Positions 8,975-18,022 are shown, numbered from the stretch's first letter. The stretch: DNA of 64,000 nucleotides from Actibacterium mucosum KCTC 23349 (GCF_000647975.1 NZ_JFKE01000002.1:310001-374000), one strand, 5' to 3'. Notes: generated by a model from the letters alone, not told the origin. Numbers and translations: made by a program.

Positions 8975-9413
8975 GACCCATGGCGATTACGCGACACGCG
9001 CCCGCGCGAGTTTTGCCAGGCAAGCGATGATGACCACGCTTGGGGCGCAGATCGCCGATGTGGCACCGGGGCAGGTGCGCCTGACGCTGCCCTTCAACCC
9101 CGATCTGACCCAACAGCACGGGTTTATGCATGCCGGCGCGATCACCTCGGTGCTCGACACGGCCGCCGGCTTTGCCGCCTATACGCTGATGCCCGAGGAT
9201 GCGGCGGTGCTGACGGTTGAACTGAAATCCTCGCTTCTGCGGCCCGCCGCGGGGGTGCGGTTCCACATCACCGGTCAGGTGGTCAAACCGGGCCGCACCA
9301 TCATCTTTACCGAGGCCACCGCCATGGCCGAAGACGGCCAGGGCGTGCACACGGAAATCGCCCGCCTCAGCGCGTCGATGATGGTGGTGCAGGGGCGCGC
9401 GTTCCGCGGCTGA
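8964..9413 (+). CDS. PaaI-family acyl-CoA thioesterase (hotdog fold)
   Basis: 149 residues with a single hotdog domain. The active-site region QQHGFMHAGAITSVLDTAAGF (about residues 50-70) is the HGG-type motif of PaaI thioesterases, which hydrolyse acyl- or phenylacetyl-CoA-type thioesters in the cytoplasm. The start overlaps the end of the acyl-CoA dehydrogenase by 11 bases, so the two are translationally coupled. The natural substrate is unknown. It converges on fba with 71 bases between. Confidence 0.85.
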   Translation: MTFKTHGDYATRARASFARQAMMTTLGAQIADVAPGQVRLTLPFNPDLTQQHGFMHAGAITSVLDTAAGFAAYTLMPEDAAVLTVELKSSLLRPAAGVRFHITGQVVKPGRTIIFTEATAMAEDGQGVHTEIARLSASMMVVQGRAFRG

Positions 9414-9434
9414 ACGCGCCGCCGGAGCGCCATG

Positions 9435-9468
9435 AAAAGCCCCGCCAAGGCGCAAGCCGCGGCAGGGC
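9435..9468 (-). terminator. Terminator downstream of fba
   Basis: Read on the minus strand: GCCCTGCC, a 14-base loop, GGCGGGGC and then TTTT. The 8-bp stem has one G-U pair. It lies 17 bases after the fba stop and would also face the thioesterase gene on the other strand. Confidence 0.7.
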
Positions 9469-9484
9469 GATGAATGGGCCTGCC

Positions 9485-10414
9485 TTATTCGGCGCCCTTG
9501 TAGATATCGACCAGCTTGCCCAACATTTCCAACGCGTCCTCGCGCGAACGTTGGAAGCTGTTGCGTCCGATGATCGACCCGTTGCCGCCGCCATCGCGAA
9601 TGGCGCGCGCATCGTCATAGACGCTGTCGGCGCCCTTCTTGGCACCGCCCGAGAACACCATGATCCGACGCCCGCCAAAGGCGGCATCCATGCAATGGCG
9701 CACCCGTGCGGCCTGGGTGGCGATGTCGATCCCCTGGTCTTCGTACACGGTCTTGGCCGCGCCCAGCATCAGGTGATCGGTGCTCAGCTTGATCTTGATG
9801 ATATGCGCGCCGATCAGGGCGGCAATCTGCGCCGCATAGGCCGCCACGTCGATGGCGGTTTCACCCTCTTTTGTGATCGCCTCGCCGCGCGGGTACGACC
9901 AGATCACCGTGGCAATCCCTTTGGCCGCGGCTTCCTTGCGCATCTCGACGATCTCTTCGAACATGTCCAGTGCAGCGTCCGAACCGGGATAGATGGTGAA
10001 CCCGATGGCCGAACAACCAAGGCGCAGCGCGTCATCGACGCTGGCGGTGATGGCCTGGTTCTTGCCCGCGGTGTCCGACATCAGCGAGTTGGCCGAGTTC
10101 ACTTTCAGGATCGTAGGGACCTGACCGGCGAACGTGTCGGCCCCGGCCTCGATCATGCCCAAGGGGGCGGCATAGGCGTTCATGCCGGCGTCGATTGCCA
10201 GTTGATAGTGGTAATGCGGGTCATAGCCGCCGGGATTGGGGGCAAAGCTGCGCGCAGGCCCATGTTCGAACCCCTGGTCCACCGGCAGGATGATCATCTT
10301 GCCGGTTCCGCCCAGCTTGCCGTGCATCAGGATGCGGCAGAGGTTGGCCTTTACGCCCGGCGTTTCGCCTTCGTAATTGGCGAGGATTTTCTGAACGGTT
10401 TCGGTGGCTCTCAT
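9485..10414 (-). CDS. Class I fructose-bisphosphate aldolase (archaeal/DhnA type)
   Basis: 309 residues. Cleaves fructose-1,6-bisphosphate into dihydroxyacetone phosphate and glyceraldehyde-3-phosphate via a Schiff base. The TIM-barrel motifs include LPVDQGFEHGPA (about 44-55), WSYPRGEA (172-179), HIIKIKLSTDH (204-214, with the candidate Schiff-base lysine) and VFSGGAKKGAD. This is the compact DhnA/FbaB-like class I family rather than the zinc class II enzyme. It lies downstream of pgk and the Sel1 protein on the same strand but behind a 114-base gap with a GC hairpin, so it probably has its own promoter. Confidence 0.92.
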   Translation of the reverse strand: MRATETVQKILANYEGETPGVKANLCRILMHGKLGGTGKMIILPVDQGFEHGPARSFAPNPGGYDPHYHYQLAIDAGMNAYAAPLGMIEAGADTFAGQVPTILKVNSANSLMSDTAGKNQAITASVDDALRLGCSAIGFTIYPGSDAALDMFEEIVEMRKEAAAKGIATVIWSYPRGEAITKEGETAIDVAAYAAQIAALIGAHIIKIKLSTDHLMLGAAKTVYEDQGIDIATQAARVRHCMDAAFGGRRIMVFSGGAKKGADSVYDDARAIRDGGGNGSIIGRNSFQRSREDALEMLGKLVDIYKGAE

Positions 10415-10442
10415 AAGCGCAATCCCTTGTCTGCAATAACTT

Positions 10443-10470
10443 ACCCCGGGGCTTAGAGCGGCCCCGGGGT
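10443..10470 (-). terminator. GC-rich hairpin upstream of fba
   Basis: ACCCCGGGGC (10443-10452) and GCCCCGGGGT (10461-10470) form a perfect 10-bp stem with an 8-base loop. It lies between the Sel1-type gene and fba. There is no T-run on either side, so it may be a weak terminator, an mRNA 3'-end stabiliser, or a structured 5' leader of fba. Confidence 0.45.
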
Positions 10471-10528
10471 TCGTGCAACTTTGTTGGCGCTAACTTACTG
10501 AAAGATTACATTTATTTAGTCGTCAAAG

Positions 10529-12136
10529 TTATTTTGACAGCGCATCGGCCAAATTGCGACCAATCCATGCTTCGGTTGCAAGGGCGCTTGCCTCGGCTTC
10601 GCGCGCTGCCCAGGCCGACGGATCGCCCGATGCACCCGACATGCGCGCATCGATCTCGGCCAGAATGTCGGCGCCTTCCGGATCGCCTGCGGCGGCAGCC
10701 AGCATCGCCCAGACCGCAGCCGTGCCGTAGGACCGGGTTTGGCCAAGACCGCTCAGCCGTTCTGCGGCCTGCATCCGGATCAGGTTGACGTTTGCAAGCG
10801 CTGAAACAGGCAATTGCGCGTTCGCCTCGGCATCTGCCTGAAGGGCAAGAATACGTTCAACCGGCAATTCGAGTTCCAAACGGTCCAGTTGCGCCTGCGC
10901 AGACGCTACGCCGCCCGACCCTGCCAGCAGGGCCCAGAAATAGGCCTGTTCCGGGGCACGATCTTCCATTGCTTCGGCAAGGATAACGGCGGCGTCCGGG
11001 TCTCCGTTGCGTGCCAGCCCCTCAAGGATCGCGGTGCCGGCAGCCATGTTCCGTGGCACTCCGTTACCCGACACCAGGGCCTCGCCCACAGTAAGCGCAT
11101 CATCTGCTGACAGCGATGCGGCATCGTTCAGCGCGGCCTGAAGCAACGCCACCGGCAATGCGCCACGCGCGGCCGCCGGTGCCAGCGCGACGCGCGGCTG
11201 CAAATCTTCGAACATCAGCAGCGGGTCATCTTCGTAGCCGATGAAGTCTACATAAATATCGCTGTCGCTGTCGTACCCGGTTTCCAGAACCAGCCGGTTC
11301 GGATTGGCCAGAAAGCCCTGCCAAGCTTCGACGGTCGAATTCACAAAAGCCGCCTGCGCCTCGCTGATGGGTTCGGGCTGACCACCTTCGGGTGCGGCAT
11401 CGGCGTTAATGCCCATCATGGCTTGGCTCAACATGCCATTGACCATGCCGCTTGCGGTTTCCGGGTTGGTCAGGGGTTCGGGCGCAAAGGCCTTCAGCTG
11501 CTCCCAGATGCCCAAGTTTTCAAGCGACAGCGTGGCCGAGGACATGAAAACGACAGGGTCGGGATTGTCCATGTCGTCACGGCCGTCAAACCACACATAG
11601 GTGAAGTCGCCGCTGGCAGACACGGCCGCCACATCGTCGATCTCGGCGAACACGTGAACGAAGGCTCCGGCGCTGGCGATGTCATAATCCATGTCGATGG
11701 TTGCACGGGGTACAAAGACCTCGGTCAGTCCGGCCATTTGCAGCGGTTGGCGCGCATCCGGTGGCAGGCAGGCGCCGTGCACCGACAACCCGCTGGCCTG
11801 CACCTTCAAGCGGATCTGCGAGGGGTCTTGTGGCGGGGCAGTGCGCAGCGCCAGCTTGTCCAGCCCGATGAAACAGTCACCGTTGTCGTCCCAGTCGGGA
11901 AGCGGCCACATGGCAACGTCGCTGATCGAGACGGTGCCGGACAGGGGCGAAACCACCATGTCGCCATATTGAATGTCCAGCTGCGTACGCGCTGCCATGA
12001 TACCGGTTTGCAGCATGCGCTGCATCAGTTGCTCGGGCGTGATCAGGTCCAGCCACTCGCCCCAACTGTCGGCTTGGGATGGCACGGCGCCAAGACTGAT
12101 CGTGGCAGCCGCTAAAATGGATGCGGTATGTCTCAT
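10529..12136 (-). CDS. Secreted protein with C-terminal Sel1-like (TPR-type) repeats, function unknown
   Basis: 535 residues. A signal peptide (residues 1-22, cleavage after PSQA) is followed by a ~300-residue beta-rich domain I do not recognise, with many Asp-rich turns (DSDSDIYVDF) and a paired-cysteine possibility (CFIG, GACLP). From about 330 an Ala/Leu-rich helical region has Sel1-like units (AVGEALVSGNGVPRN, AVILAEAMEDRAPEQAYFWALLAGSGG, YGTAAVWAMLAAAAGDPEG). The predicted location is the periplasm. It lies between pgk and fba on the same strand; its ribosome-binding site is embedded in the terminator that follows pgk. Confidence 0.75.
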   Translation of the reverse strand: MRHTASILAAATISLGAVPSQADSWGEWLDLITPEQLMQRMLQTGIMAARTQLDIQYGDMVVSPLSGTVSISDVAMWPLPDWDDNGDCFIGLDKLALRTAPPQDPSQIRLKVQASGLSVHGACLPPDARQPLQMAGLTEVFVPRATIDMDYDIASAGAFVHVFAEIDDVAAVSASGDFTYVWFDGRDDMDNPDPVVFMSSATLSLENLGIWEQLKAFAPEPLTNPETASGMVNGMLSQAMMGINADAAPEGGQPEPISEAQAAFVNSTVEAWQGFLANPNRLVLETGYDSDSDIYVDFIGYEDDPLLMFEDLQPRVALAPAAARGALPVALLQAALNDAASLSADDALTVGEALVSGNGVPRNMAAGTAILEGLARNGDPDAAVILAEAMEDRAPEQAYFWALLAGSGGVASAQAQLDRLELELPVERILALQADAEANAQLPVSALANVNLIRMQAAERLSGLGQTRSYGTAAVWAMLAAAAGDPEGADILAEIDARMSGASGDPSAWAAREAEASALATEAWIGRNLADALSK

Positions 12137-12137
12137 G

Positions 12138-12172
12138 AAAAAGCTCCCCCTAAAATGAATTTCAGGGGGAGC
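12138..12172 (-). terminator. pgk terminator whose 3' arm is the next gene's ribosome-binding site
   Basis: Read on the minus strand: GCTCCCCCT (12172-12164), a 12-base AT-rich loop, AGGGGGAGC (12151-12143), then TTTTT (12142-12138), one further base and the ATG at 12136. The 9-bp stem plus U-run is a classical intrinsic terminator after pgk. The right arm AGGGGGAG is also the only Shine-Dalgarno sequence for the Sel1-type gene. RNA that folds the hairpin either ends here or hides the ribosome-binding site. Confidence 0.85.
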
Positions 12173-12208
12173 CTAACACGAGACTGGCAATTCAAAGAAG
12201 GTCTTTGG

Positions 12209-13387
12209 TTAACCTTGCAGAGCCGCGACGCCGGGCAGGGTTTTGCCCTCCATCCATTCCAGGAATGCGCCGCCAGCCGACGAGATATAGGTGAAATCCC
12301 CCGCCGCGCCCGAGGTGTTCAGCGCCGCCACAGTGTCACCACCACCGGCGACCGAGGTCAGTCTGCCGGCGCGCGTCAGTTCCGCGGCCTTCAGCGCCGC
12401 GGCGTTGGTGGCGGCGTCGAATGGTTCGATCTCGAACGCACCAAACGGGCCATTCCAGATCAGCGTTTTGGCGTCGGCCAGAATCTCGGCGAAATAGGCC
12501 ACAGTGGCAGGCCCAGCGTCCAGAATCATTGCGTCTTCGGGGCAGCTGTCTGCGGGTAGAACCTCGTTTGGCGCATTGGCCGCAAATTCGCGCGCCACAA
12601 CGATGTCGGTTGGCAGAACCACCTTACAACCCGCATTCGCCGCCTTGTCCATGATCGCCAGCGCCGTGTCGGTCATGTCCAGCTCGGCCAGCGATTTGCC
12701 GATCGGCAGGTCATGCGCGGCGATGAACGTGTTGGCCATGCCGCCGCCGATCACAAGGTAGTCGACCTTTTCCACGAGGTTCCCCAAAAGCTCCAGCTTG
12801 GTGGACACCTTGGCGCCGCCGACAACCGCCACAACCGGACGCTCAGGCGCGCCAAGCGCAGCCTCCAGCGCCTCCAGCTCGGCCTGCATCAGGCGGCCGG
12901 CGCAGTTCGGCAGCAGGCGCGCAACCCCTTCGGTCGAGGCATGCGCACGGTGCGCGGCCGAAAACGCATCATTGCAGTAGATATCGCCCAGCGTGGCAAG
13001 GAACCCGGCCATCTGCGGGTCGTTGGCCTCTTCCATCGTGGTAAAGCGGGTGTTTTCCACCAGGATCACCGCGCCGAAGGGTTGTTCGTCGATAAACTCG
13101 CGGCTGGGACGTTCCACGAATGTAACCGCTGTGCCGAACGCTTCTTCCAGGGCCGGCACCAGCTGGCTCAGGCTCATCTCGGGCACCGGCTTGCCCTTGG
13201 GCCGGCCAAAATGCGCCAGTAGCACCGGTTTGCCGCCGCCGGCCAGGATATCCTTGATGGTCGGCACGATCCGGGTGATGCGCGTGGCATCAGTAACCTG
13301 GCCATCGGCCATAGGAACGTTGATGTCCACACGGGTCAGAACGACCTTGCCGGACAATTCGTGATCATCAAGGGTTTTCCACGACAT
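12209..13387 (-). CDS. pgk: Phosphoglycerate kinase
   Basis: 392 residues, the normal PGK length. Transfers phosphate between 1,3-bisphosphoglycerate and ADP in glycolysis. Signature motifs: [18 protein letters not shown] near the N-terminus, [11 protein letters not shown], the hinge region [12 protein letters not shown], and the nucleotide-binding GGGDTVAAL near the C-terminus. The start at 13387 ([14 protein letters not shown]) is the usual PGK beginning; the upstream extension in the open frame has no family support. It is divergent from the cyclophilin gene at 13528 and followed by a strong terminator. Confidence 0.97.
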   Translation of the reverse strand: MSWKTLDDHELSGKVVLTRVDINVPMADGQVTDATRITRIVPTIKDILAGGGKPVLLAHFGRPKGKPVPEMSLSQLVPALEEAFGTAVTFVERPSREFIDEQPFGAVILVENTRFTTMEEANDPQMAGFLATLGDIYCNDAFSAAHRAHASTEGVARLLPNCAGRLMQAELEALEAALGAPERPVVAVVGGAKVSTKLELLGNLVEKVDYLVIGGGMANTFIAAHDLPIGKSLAELDMTDTALAIMDKAANAGCKVVLPTDIVVAREFAANAPNEVLPADSCPEDAMILDAGPATVAYFAEILADAKTLIWNGPFGAFEIEPFDAATNAAALKAAELTRAGRLTSVAGGGDTVAALNTSGAAGDFTYISSAGGAFLEWMEGKTLPGVAALQG

Positions 13388-13527
13388 CTTGCGTACTCCG
13401 CTGGCAGTTTCGCGCCTATAGACGCTATCGCTCGCCCTATCGTCAACCGAGATTGCGCCTGCACCCCTTTTCTTCACCTTCCTGTCGCACTAGGGTCCGC
13501 GCCAAGAGTTATTAACAGGAGCCCAAA

Positions 13528-14037
13528 ATGGCCGAGATCAAAGACCCCGAGAACACGATCCTGATCGAGTTGAAGGATGGCACGGTGACCATCGAACTGC
13601 TGCCCGATATCGCGCCGATGCATTGCGACCGGATCAAAGAGCTGGCTCGTGCGGGTGCTTATGATGGTGTGGTCTTCCACCGCGTGATCGACGGTTTCAT
13701 GGCCCAGACCGGCGATGTGCAGCACGGCAATGCCGACAAGGATTTTGACCTGCGCCGTGCGGGCACCGGCGGGTCCGAGCTGAAGGACGTGCCGGCCGAG
13801 TTCTCGGGCATCCCGCATGATCGCGGTACGTTGGGTGCTGCGCGCAGCCAGAACCCGAACTCGGCCAACAGCCAGTTCTTCATCAACTTCCAGGACAACC
13901 ACTTCCTGAACCGCCAATATACCGTTTACGGTCGTGTGGTGGACGGTATGGACCATGTCGATGCCATCACGCGTGGCGAGCCGCCCGCGAGCCCCGACAA
14001 GATGATAAGCATGAAAGTGGCCGCCGATGTTGCGTAA
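13528..14037 (+). CDS. ppiB: Peptidyl-prolyl cis-trans isomerase, cyclophilin type (cytoplasmic)
   Basis: 169 residues, a single cyclophilin domain without signal peptide. Catalytic-site stretches VVFHRVIDGFMAQTGD (residues about 48-63), NSANSQFFINFQDN and LNRQYTVYGRV are intact. Assists protein folding at proline bonds in the cytoplasm. RBS ACAGGAG precedes the ATG. The next gene, a secreted cyclophilin, overlaps by 11 bases and is clearly a paralogue, so this is a tandem duplication in one operon. Confidence 0.92.
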   Translation: MAEIKDPENTILIELKDGTVTIELLPDIAPMHCDRIKELARAGAYDGVVFHRVIDGFMAQTGDVQHGNADKDFDLRRAGTGGSELKDVPAEFSGIPHDRGTLGAARSQNPNSANSQFFINFQDNHFLNRQYTVYGRVVDGMDHVDAITRGEPPASPDKMISMKVAADVA

Positions 14038-14575
14038 ACTGGCCCTGCTGGCGGCCATTGCCGCCACCCCGCTGCACGCCGCCGGGATCGAGATCACCGT
14101 GGCCGGCGAGGCCAATGGTGTGATCAAGATCGATCTGCTGGAAGATGTTGCGCCCGCCCATGTGGAGCGTATCACCACGCTGGCAACGGAGGGTGAGTAT
14201 GACAACGTGGTCTTCCACCGCGTGATCGATGGCTTCATGGCGCAGACCGGCGATGTCGAATTTGGCAAGCTGGGCGAGGATATGCGTTTGGCTGGCCGTG
14301 GCGGTTCGACCTATGACGATCTGCCGGCCGAGTTTTCCGACGTGCCCTATGACCGCGGCGTGGTTGGTATGGCGCGCAGCCAGAACCCCAATTCCGCCAA
14401 CAGCCAGTTCTTTATCATGTTTGACGAAGGGTATTTCCTGAACGGTCAGTACACGGTGGTAGGCCGTGTGACCGAGGGGCTGGACGTACTGGACGCGATC
14501 AAACGCGGTGCCGGTCCGAACGGCGCTGTTCTGGGCGAGCCGGACCGCATGGTTCTGGTCACCGTCACCGAATAA
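14027..14575 (+). CDS. ppiA: Peptidyl-prolyl cis-trans isomerase, cyclophilin type (exported)
   Basis: 182 residues: signal peptide (MLRKLALLAAIAATPLHA, residues 1-18) then a cyclophilin domain. It shares VVFHRVIDGFMAQTGDV and NSANSQFF with the upstream gene. The predicted location is the periplasm, where it would assist folding of exported proteins. Start at 14027 lies inside the end of ppiB (11-base overlap), indicating coupled translation of a cytoplasmic and a periplasmic pair. A hairpin follows its stop. Confidence 0.92.
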   Translation: MLRKLALLAAIAATPLHAAGIEITVAGEANGVIKIDLLEDVAPAHVERITTLATEGEYDNVVFHRVIDGFMAQTGDVEFGKLGEDMRLAGRGGSTYDDLPAEFSDVPYDRGVVGMARSQNPNSANSQFFIMFDEGYFLNGQYTVVGRVTEGLDVLDAIKRGAGPNGAVLGEPDRMVLVTVTE

Positions 14576-14595
14576 ACACCTCTCACAGAATGGTG

Positions 14596-14619
14596 AGGCC
14601 CCCTATGCGGTGGGGGCCT
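14596..14619 (+). terminator. Probable terminator after the cyclophilin pair
   Basis: AGGCCCCC (14596-14603), loop TATGCGGT, GGGGGCCT (14612-14619) and then a short TTACT. The stem is perfect over 8 bp but the T-run is weak, so termination may be partial, with some transcript reaching the DUF3179 gene 42 bases on. Confidence 0.6.
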
Positions 14620-14660
14620 TACTGCGTCATGCTGCCTTTGACTCTTTTGAGGAGGAACGC

Positions 14661-15623
14661 ATGCGCATCATCTTGGCTGCCCTGGCCCTGATCCTGTCGA
14701 CCGGTCTGGCGCTGGCCAGCCCCGATTTCTGGCGGCAGGAATGGCCTAATACCGATTTCGAAACCACCACGATTGAAAACTGGGGCGAGATCCTGTCGGG
14801 TGGCCCCCCCAAGGATGGTATTCCGGCGCTGACGGATCCGGGATTCATTTCGGTGACAGACGAGACACGGCTGGAAGGGCGCGAGCCGGTGATCACGCTG
14901 GAACTGGGCGGGGTGCCGCGCGCCTATCCGATCCGCTATCTGACCTGGCACGAGATCGTGAACGATGTGGTGGACGGCGTGCCGGTCGCGGTGACCTTTT
15001 GCCCCTTGTGCAACTCGGGCATGGTGTTTGACCGGCGGGTCGACGAGGGGGTGCTGGAATTTGGCGTCTCGGGCAAGCTGCGCAATTCCGACATGGTGAT
15101 GTATGACCGCCAAACCGACAGCTGGTGGCAGCAGGCCATTGGCACCGGAATCGTTGGCCATTTCACCGGGCGCGAACTGGTGCAGCTGGCCACGTGGATG
15201 GAAAGCTGGGACGAGTTTCGCACCCGCAACCCCGATGGGCTGGTGATGGATGAACCGGCCTGGCGGCGCGCCTATGGGCGCAACCCTTACGTGGGCTATG
15301 ACGGCTCGACCCGGCCATTTCTTTACAATGGCGAGCCGCCACCGCACGACATTCCGGCGCTGATGCGCGTGGTGCGCGTGGGTGATCGCGCCTGGACGCT
15401 GGGCCGTTTGCGCGACGAGGGCGAGGTGGCCGAGGCGGGGCTGGTGATCAGCTGGGCGGCGGGCCAGGCCTCGGCGCTGGATAGCGCGCGGATCGGGCAG
15501 GGCAAGGATGTGGGCACAATCCGGGTGCGGGACGCCAGCGGGGCGGATGTGCCCCATGACGTGATGTTCGCCTTTGCCTTTCACGCGTTTTGGCCCGACG
15601 GCAGGTGGATGTTACCAAATTGA
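14661..15623 (+). CDS. Exported DUF3179 domain protein
   Basis: 320 residues. Signal peptide at 1-19 (MRIILAALALILSTGLALA), then a DUF3179 domain that fills the protein. The family hallmark TFCPLCNSGMVFDRRV, with its CPLC cysteine pair, is near residue 112, and SDMVMYDRQTDSWWQQ follows. The function of DUF3179 is not established; the CxxC could bind metal or be redox active. The ATG at 14661 has GAGGAGGAACGC just upstream, which decides the start over the longer open frame. Predicted periplasmic. Confidence 0.88.
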   Translation: MRIILAALALILSTGLALASPDFWRQEWPNTDFETTTIENWGEILSGGPPKDGIPALTDPGFISVTDETRLEGREPVITLELGGVPRAYPIRYLTWHEIVNDVVDGVPVAVTFCPLCNSGMVFDRRVDEGVLEFGVSGKLRNSDMVMYDRQTDSWWQQAIGTGIVGHFTGRELVQLATWMESWDEFRTRNPDGLVMDEPAWRRAYGRNPYVGYDGSTRPFLYNGEPPPHDIPALMRVVRVGDRAWTLGRLRDEGEVAEAGLVISWAAGQASALDSARIGQGKDVGTIRVRDASGADVPHDVMFAFAFHAFWPDGRWMLPN

Positions 15624-15674
15624 GCGGCCTGCGGCCGCACGACATTCTGATTGGCGCGCGGGGCAGCCGTGGCG

Positions 15675-16544
15675 TCAGATCAGCAGGCTGCGGGGCAGGT
15701 TGCGGGCGATCAGGCTGAGGCCCGGAGCGCGGACCCAACTGCCGCCCAGCGATGCGACCTTGGCCCCGGTGCCCAGTTTGAACCGCGCCAGGCCGGGGGT
15801 GTTTTCCGTGTCGATCAGGCCCAGGTCTAGGGTTGAAACGCCGTTTTGCGACAGCCATTCCGCCGCCTGCCACAGGATCAGGTTATGGGCCGACGCGGCG
15901 CGGCCTGCGGCGGTGATGTGGCCGGTCTGATAGCTGGCCCCGTCGCCATGCAGGGTGAACAACATGGCGGCGACTGTGGTGTGGGCCTGCGTGGCAAGAA
16001 ACAGCTGCACGTCGCCGGGGGATTGAAGGGCATACGCCTCGATCACTTGCGGGGGCAGGGGGCGGTAGCCGCGGGTTCGGGCCTGCGCGGTGTCGGCCCG
16101 AAAGAGCCATTGGGCGCGGGTGTCAGGCAGGGGGTGGCGGGTGACGCGCAGGGGCGCGTTTTGCGCGTGGCGCAGGCGGTTGCGCCATTTCTGGTGCAGC
16201 GCGTCCAGACGGTCCTGCGCGGGTCCCGTCAGGTCCAGCATTGCGCGGCGCGCAGGGGTATAGAGTGGGAAGAACCCCGCATCGCGGCAGGCCTGCGGCG
16301 CCGGAAAGGTTGGGTTCAGCAGCACCATGCGCTGGCCGGCGCGGCGGGCCGCGTTACGCAGCGCCTCGGGCGGTGCGTCAGAGCGCGAGATCAGCCCGAT
16401 ACGGCCCAGCCCCGGCACGCGACGCAGCACCATCTGCGCATCTGGCCAATCGCCCAGCGGCAGGGCGCGCGTGGCCACGCCCAGCGTGTTCAGCGCGGCG
16501 GCAAAGGCGGGCATCTGCATCAGCTCGGTGCTCATGGCGCCCAT
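15675..16544 (-). CDS. GNAT-fold acetyltransferase-like protein
   Basis: 289 residues without signal peptide. The C-terminal half looks like a GNAT or FemAB-type N-acyltransferase domain (VAAMLFTLHGDGASYQTGHI; AHNLILWQAAEWLSQNG; LDLGLIDTENTPGLARFKLG, where a PGLARFK segment is typical of peptidoglycan/LPS-type FemAB relatives). The N-terminal part is Arg/Ala-rich (KWRNRLRHAQ). The substrate is unknown. The start may be 16544 or the in-frame ATG at 16535; neither has a strong RBS. Convergent with the DUF3179 gene. Confidence 0.7.
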   Translation of the reverse strand: MGAMSTELMQMPAFAAALNTLGVATRALPLGDWPDAQMVLRRVPGLGRIGLISRSDAPPEALRNAARRAGQRMVLLNPTFPAPQACRDAGFFPLYTPARRAMLDLTGPAQDRLDALHQKWRNRLRHAQNAPLRVTRHPLPDTRAQWLFRADTAQARTRGYRPLPPQVIEAYALQSPGDVQLFLATQAHTTVAAMLFTLHGDGASYQTGHITAAGRAASAHNLILWQAAEWLSQNGVSTLDLGLIDTENTPGLARFKLGTGAKVASLGGSWVRAPGLSLIARNLPRSLLI

Positions 16545-16581
16545 TAACCCTATCGCAAGCTAAGGCGTGGTTAATGGGGCG

Positions 16582-16710
16582 ATGAAACGGGATCAGAGCA
16601 AAGTTTTGGGCATAACCGCCCCGCCATCGCGGCCCAGCCTTGCGGCGGGGCTGTTATTGGCGACGGGGCTGTCGGTGCTTTTTCTGGCGGTGCTGGCCTT
16701 AGTCGGCTAG
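16582..16710 (+). CDS. Candidate 42-residue single-span membrane protein
   Basis: ATG at 16582 to TAG at 16708-16710 gives a basic N-terminus ([18 protein letters not shown]) and a ~22-residue hydrophobic segment rich in Leu, Ala, Val and Gly to the end. This profile fits a small inner-membrane protein with the N-terminus inside. It fills the only gap between the GNAT gene (divergent, 37 bases) and tyrS, whose 3' end it overlaps by 12 bases on the other strand. The RBS is weak (GGGGCG). Not a family I can name; a chance open frame is possible. Confidence 0.4.
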   Translation: MKRDQSKVLGITAPPSRPSLAAGLLLATGLSVLFLAVLALVG

Positions 16711-17955
16711 GCGCACCAGCGCGTGGCGCTTTTTGCCGGCGCTCAGCTTGATGGGCTCGGCCAGCGCGGCGGCGTCGATGATCAGCCCGGCCTCGGTCAA
16801 CGGTGCGTCGTTCAGGCGCGCGCCGTTTTCGGCGATCAGGCGCTTGGCCTCTTTGCCCGATTTGGTCAGACCCGAGCGTACGATCAGCTGCACGATGGAA
16901 ATGCCATCGCCCAGATCCGCGGCCGACAGGTCCAGCGTGGGCAGATCATCGCCCACACCGCCCTTTTCGAACACCGCGCGCGCGGTCGCCTCGGCCGCCG
17001 CCGCGGCCTCCGCCCCGTGGCACAGCGTGGTGATCTCGTTGGCCAGGATCACCTTGGCCGCGTTGATCTCGGACCCTTCAAGCGCGCCCAGACGGTTGCA
17101 TTCGTCAACCGGCAGTTCGGTGTACAGCTTCAGGAACCGGCCCACATCGGCATCGGTGGTGTTGCGCCAGAACTGCCAGAACTCGTAGGTGCTGCGCATC
17201 TCGGCGTTCAGCCACACCGCGCCGTCCTGGCTTTTGCCCATCTTCTTGCCGTCGCTGGTGGTCAGCAGCGGCGAGGTCAGGCCAAAGATCTCATGATCCA
17301 GCACCCGGCGCGTCAGGTCGATCCCGTTGACGATATTGCCCCACTGGTCCGAGCCGCCCATCTGCAGCAGACAGCCATAGCGGCGGTTCAGCTCCAGAAA
17401 ATCATAGGCTTGCAGGATCATATAGTTGAACTCAAGAAAGCTCAGCGATTGCTCGCGGTCCAGCCGCGACTTCACCGATTCAAAGCTCAGCATCCGGTTC
17501 ACGCTGAAATGGCGGCCAATGTCGCGCAGGAAATCGAGATAGTTCAACTCGTCCAGCCATTCGGCATTGTTCAGCATCAGCGCGCGGTTGGGCGCGTCGG
17601 TGTCGTAATCGAGGTATTTGGCAAAGACCTGCTTGATCCCGGCGATATTGGCGTCAATCGCATCGGGCGTCAGCAGCGGGCGTTCATCGGCGCGAAAGCT
17701 GGGATCGCCCACCTTGGTGGTGCCGCCGCCCATCAGGGTGATCGGCTGGTGCCCGGTTTTCTGCAACCAGCGCAGCATCATGATCTGGATCAGGCTGCCC
17801 ACATGCAGCGATTTCGCGGTGGCGTCAAAGCCGATATAGGCCGGGACCACGCCAGCAATCAGGGCGTCATCGAGCGCCTGATAATCGGTGCAGTCGGCCA
17901 GAAAGCCGCGTTCGATCATCACACGCATGAAATCTGATTTGGGGTGATAGGTCAT
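16699..17955 (-). CDS. tyrS: Tyrosyl-tRNA synthetase
   Basis: 418 residues, standard for bacterial TyrRS. Charges tRNA-Tyr. The HIGH-like motif is [12 protein letters not shown] (about residue 49), the tRNA/Tyr-binding region has [12 protein letters not shown], and the KMSKS equivalent is KKMGKS. A C-terminal S4-type RNA-binding domain is present ([16 protein letters not shown]). I place the start at 17955 ([13 protein letters not shown]); the open frame extends upstream but without similarity. Divergent from anmK with 67 bases between. Confidence 0.96.
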   Translation of the reverse strand: MTYHPKSDFMRVMIERGFLADCTDYQALDDALIAGVVPAYIGFDATAKSLHVGSLIQIMMLRWLQKTGHQPITLMGGGTTKVGDPSFRADERPLLTPDAIDANIAGIKQVFAKYLDYDTDAPNRALMLNNAEWLDELNYLDFLRDIGRHFSVNRMLSFESVKSRLDREQSLSFLEFNYMILQAYDFLELNRRYGCLLQMGGSDQWGNIVNGIDLTRRVLDHEIFGLTSPLLTTSDGKKMGKSQDGAVWLNAEMRSTYEFWQFWRNTTDADVGRFLKLYTELPVDECNRLGALEGSEINAAKVILANEITTLCHGAEAAAAAEATARAVFEKGGVGDDLPTLDLSAADLGDGISIVQLIVRSGLTKSGKEAKRLIAENGARLNDAPLTEAGLIIDAAALAEPIKLSAGKKRHALVRLAD

Positions 17956-18022
17956 CGGTCTCTTGTCCACGGGCGCAGTTTCGGACACTCCTATAGCGGT
18001 GTGTGCGTGGAAGGGAAAGAGG

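Noticed and set aside
16723-17937. 404-codon plus-strand frame opposite tyrS
   Set aside because: Shadow of a well-defined aminoacyl-tRNA synthetase.
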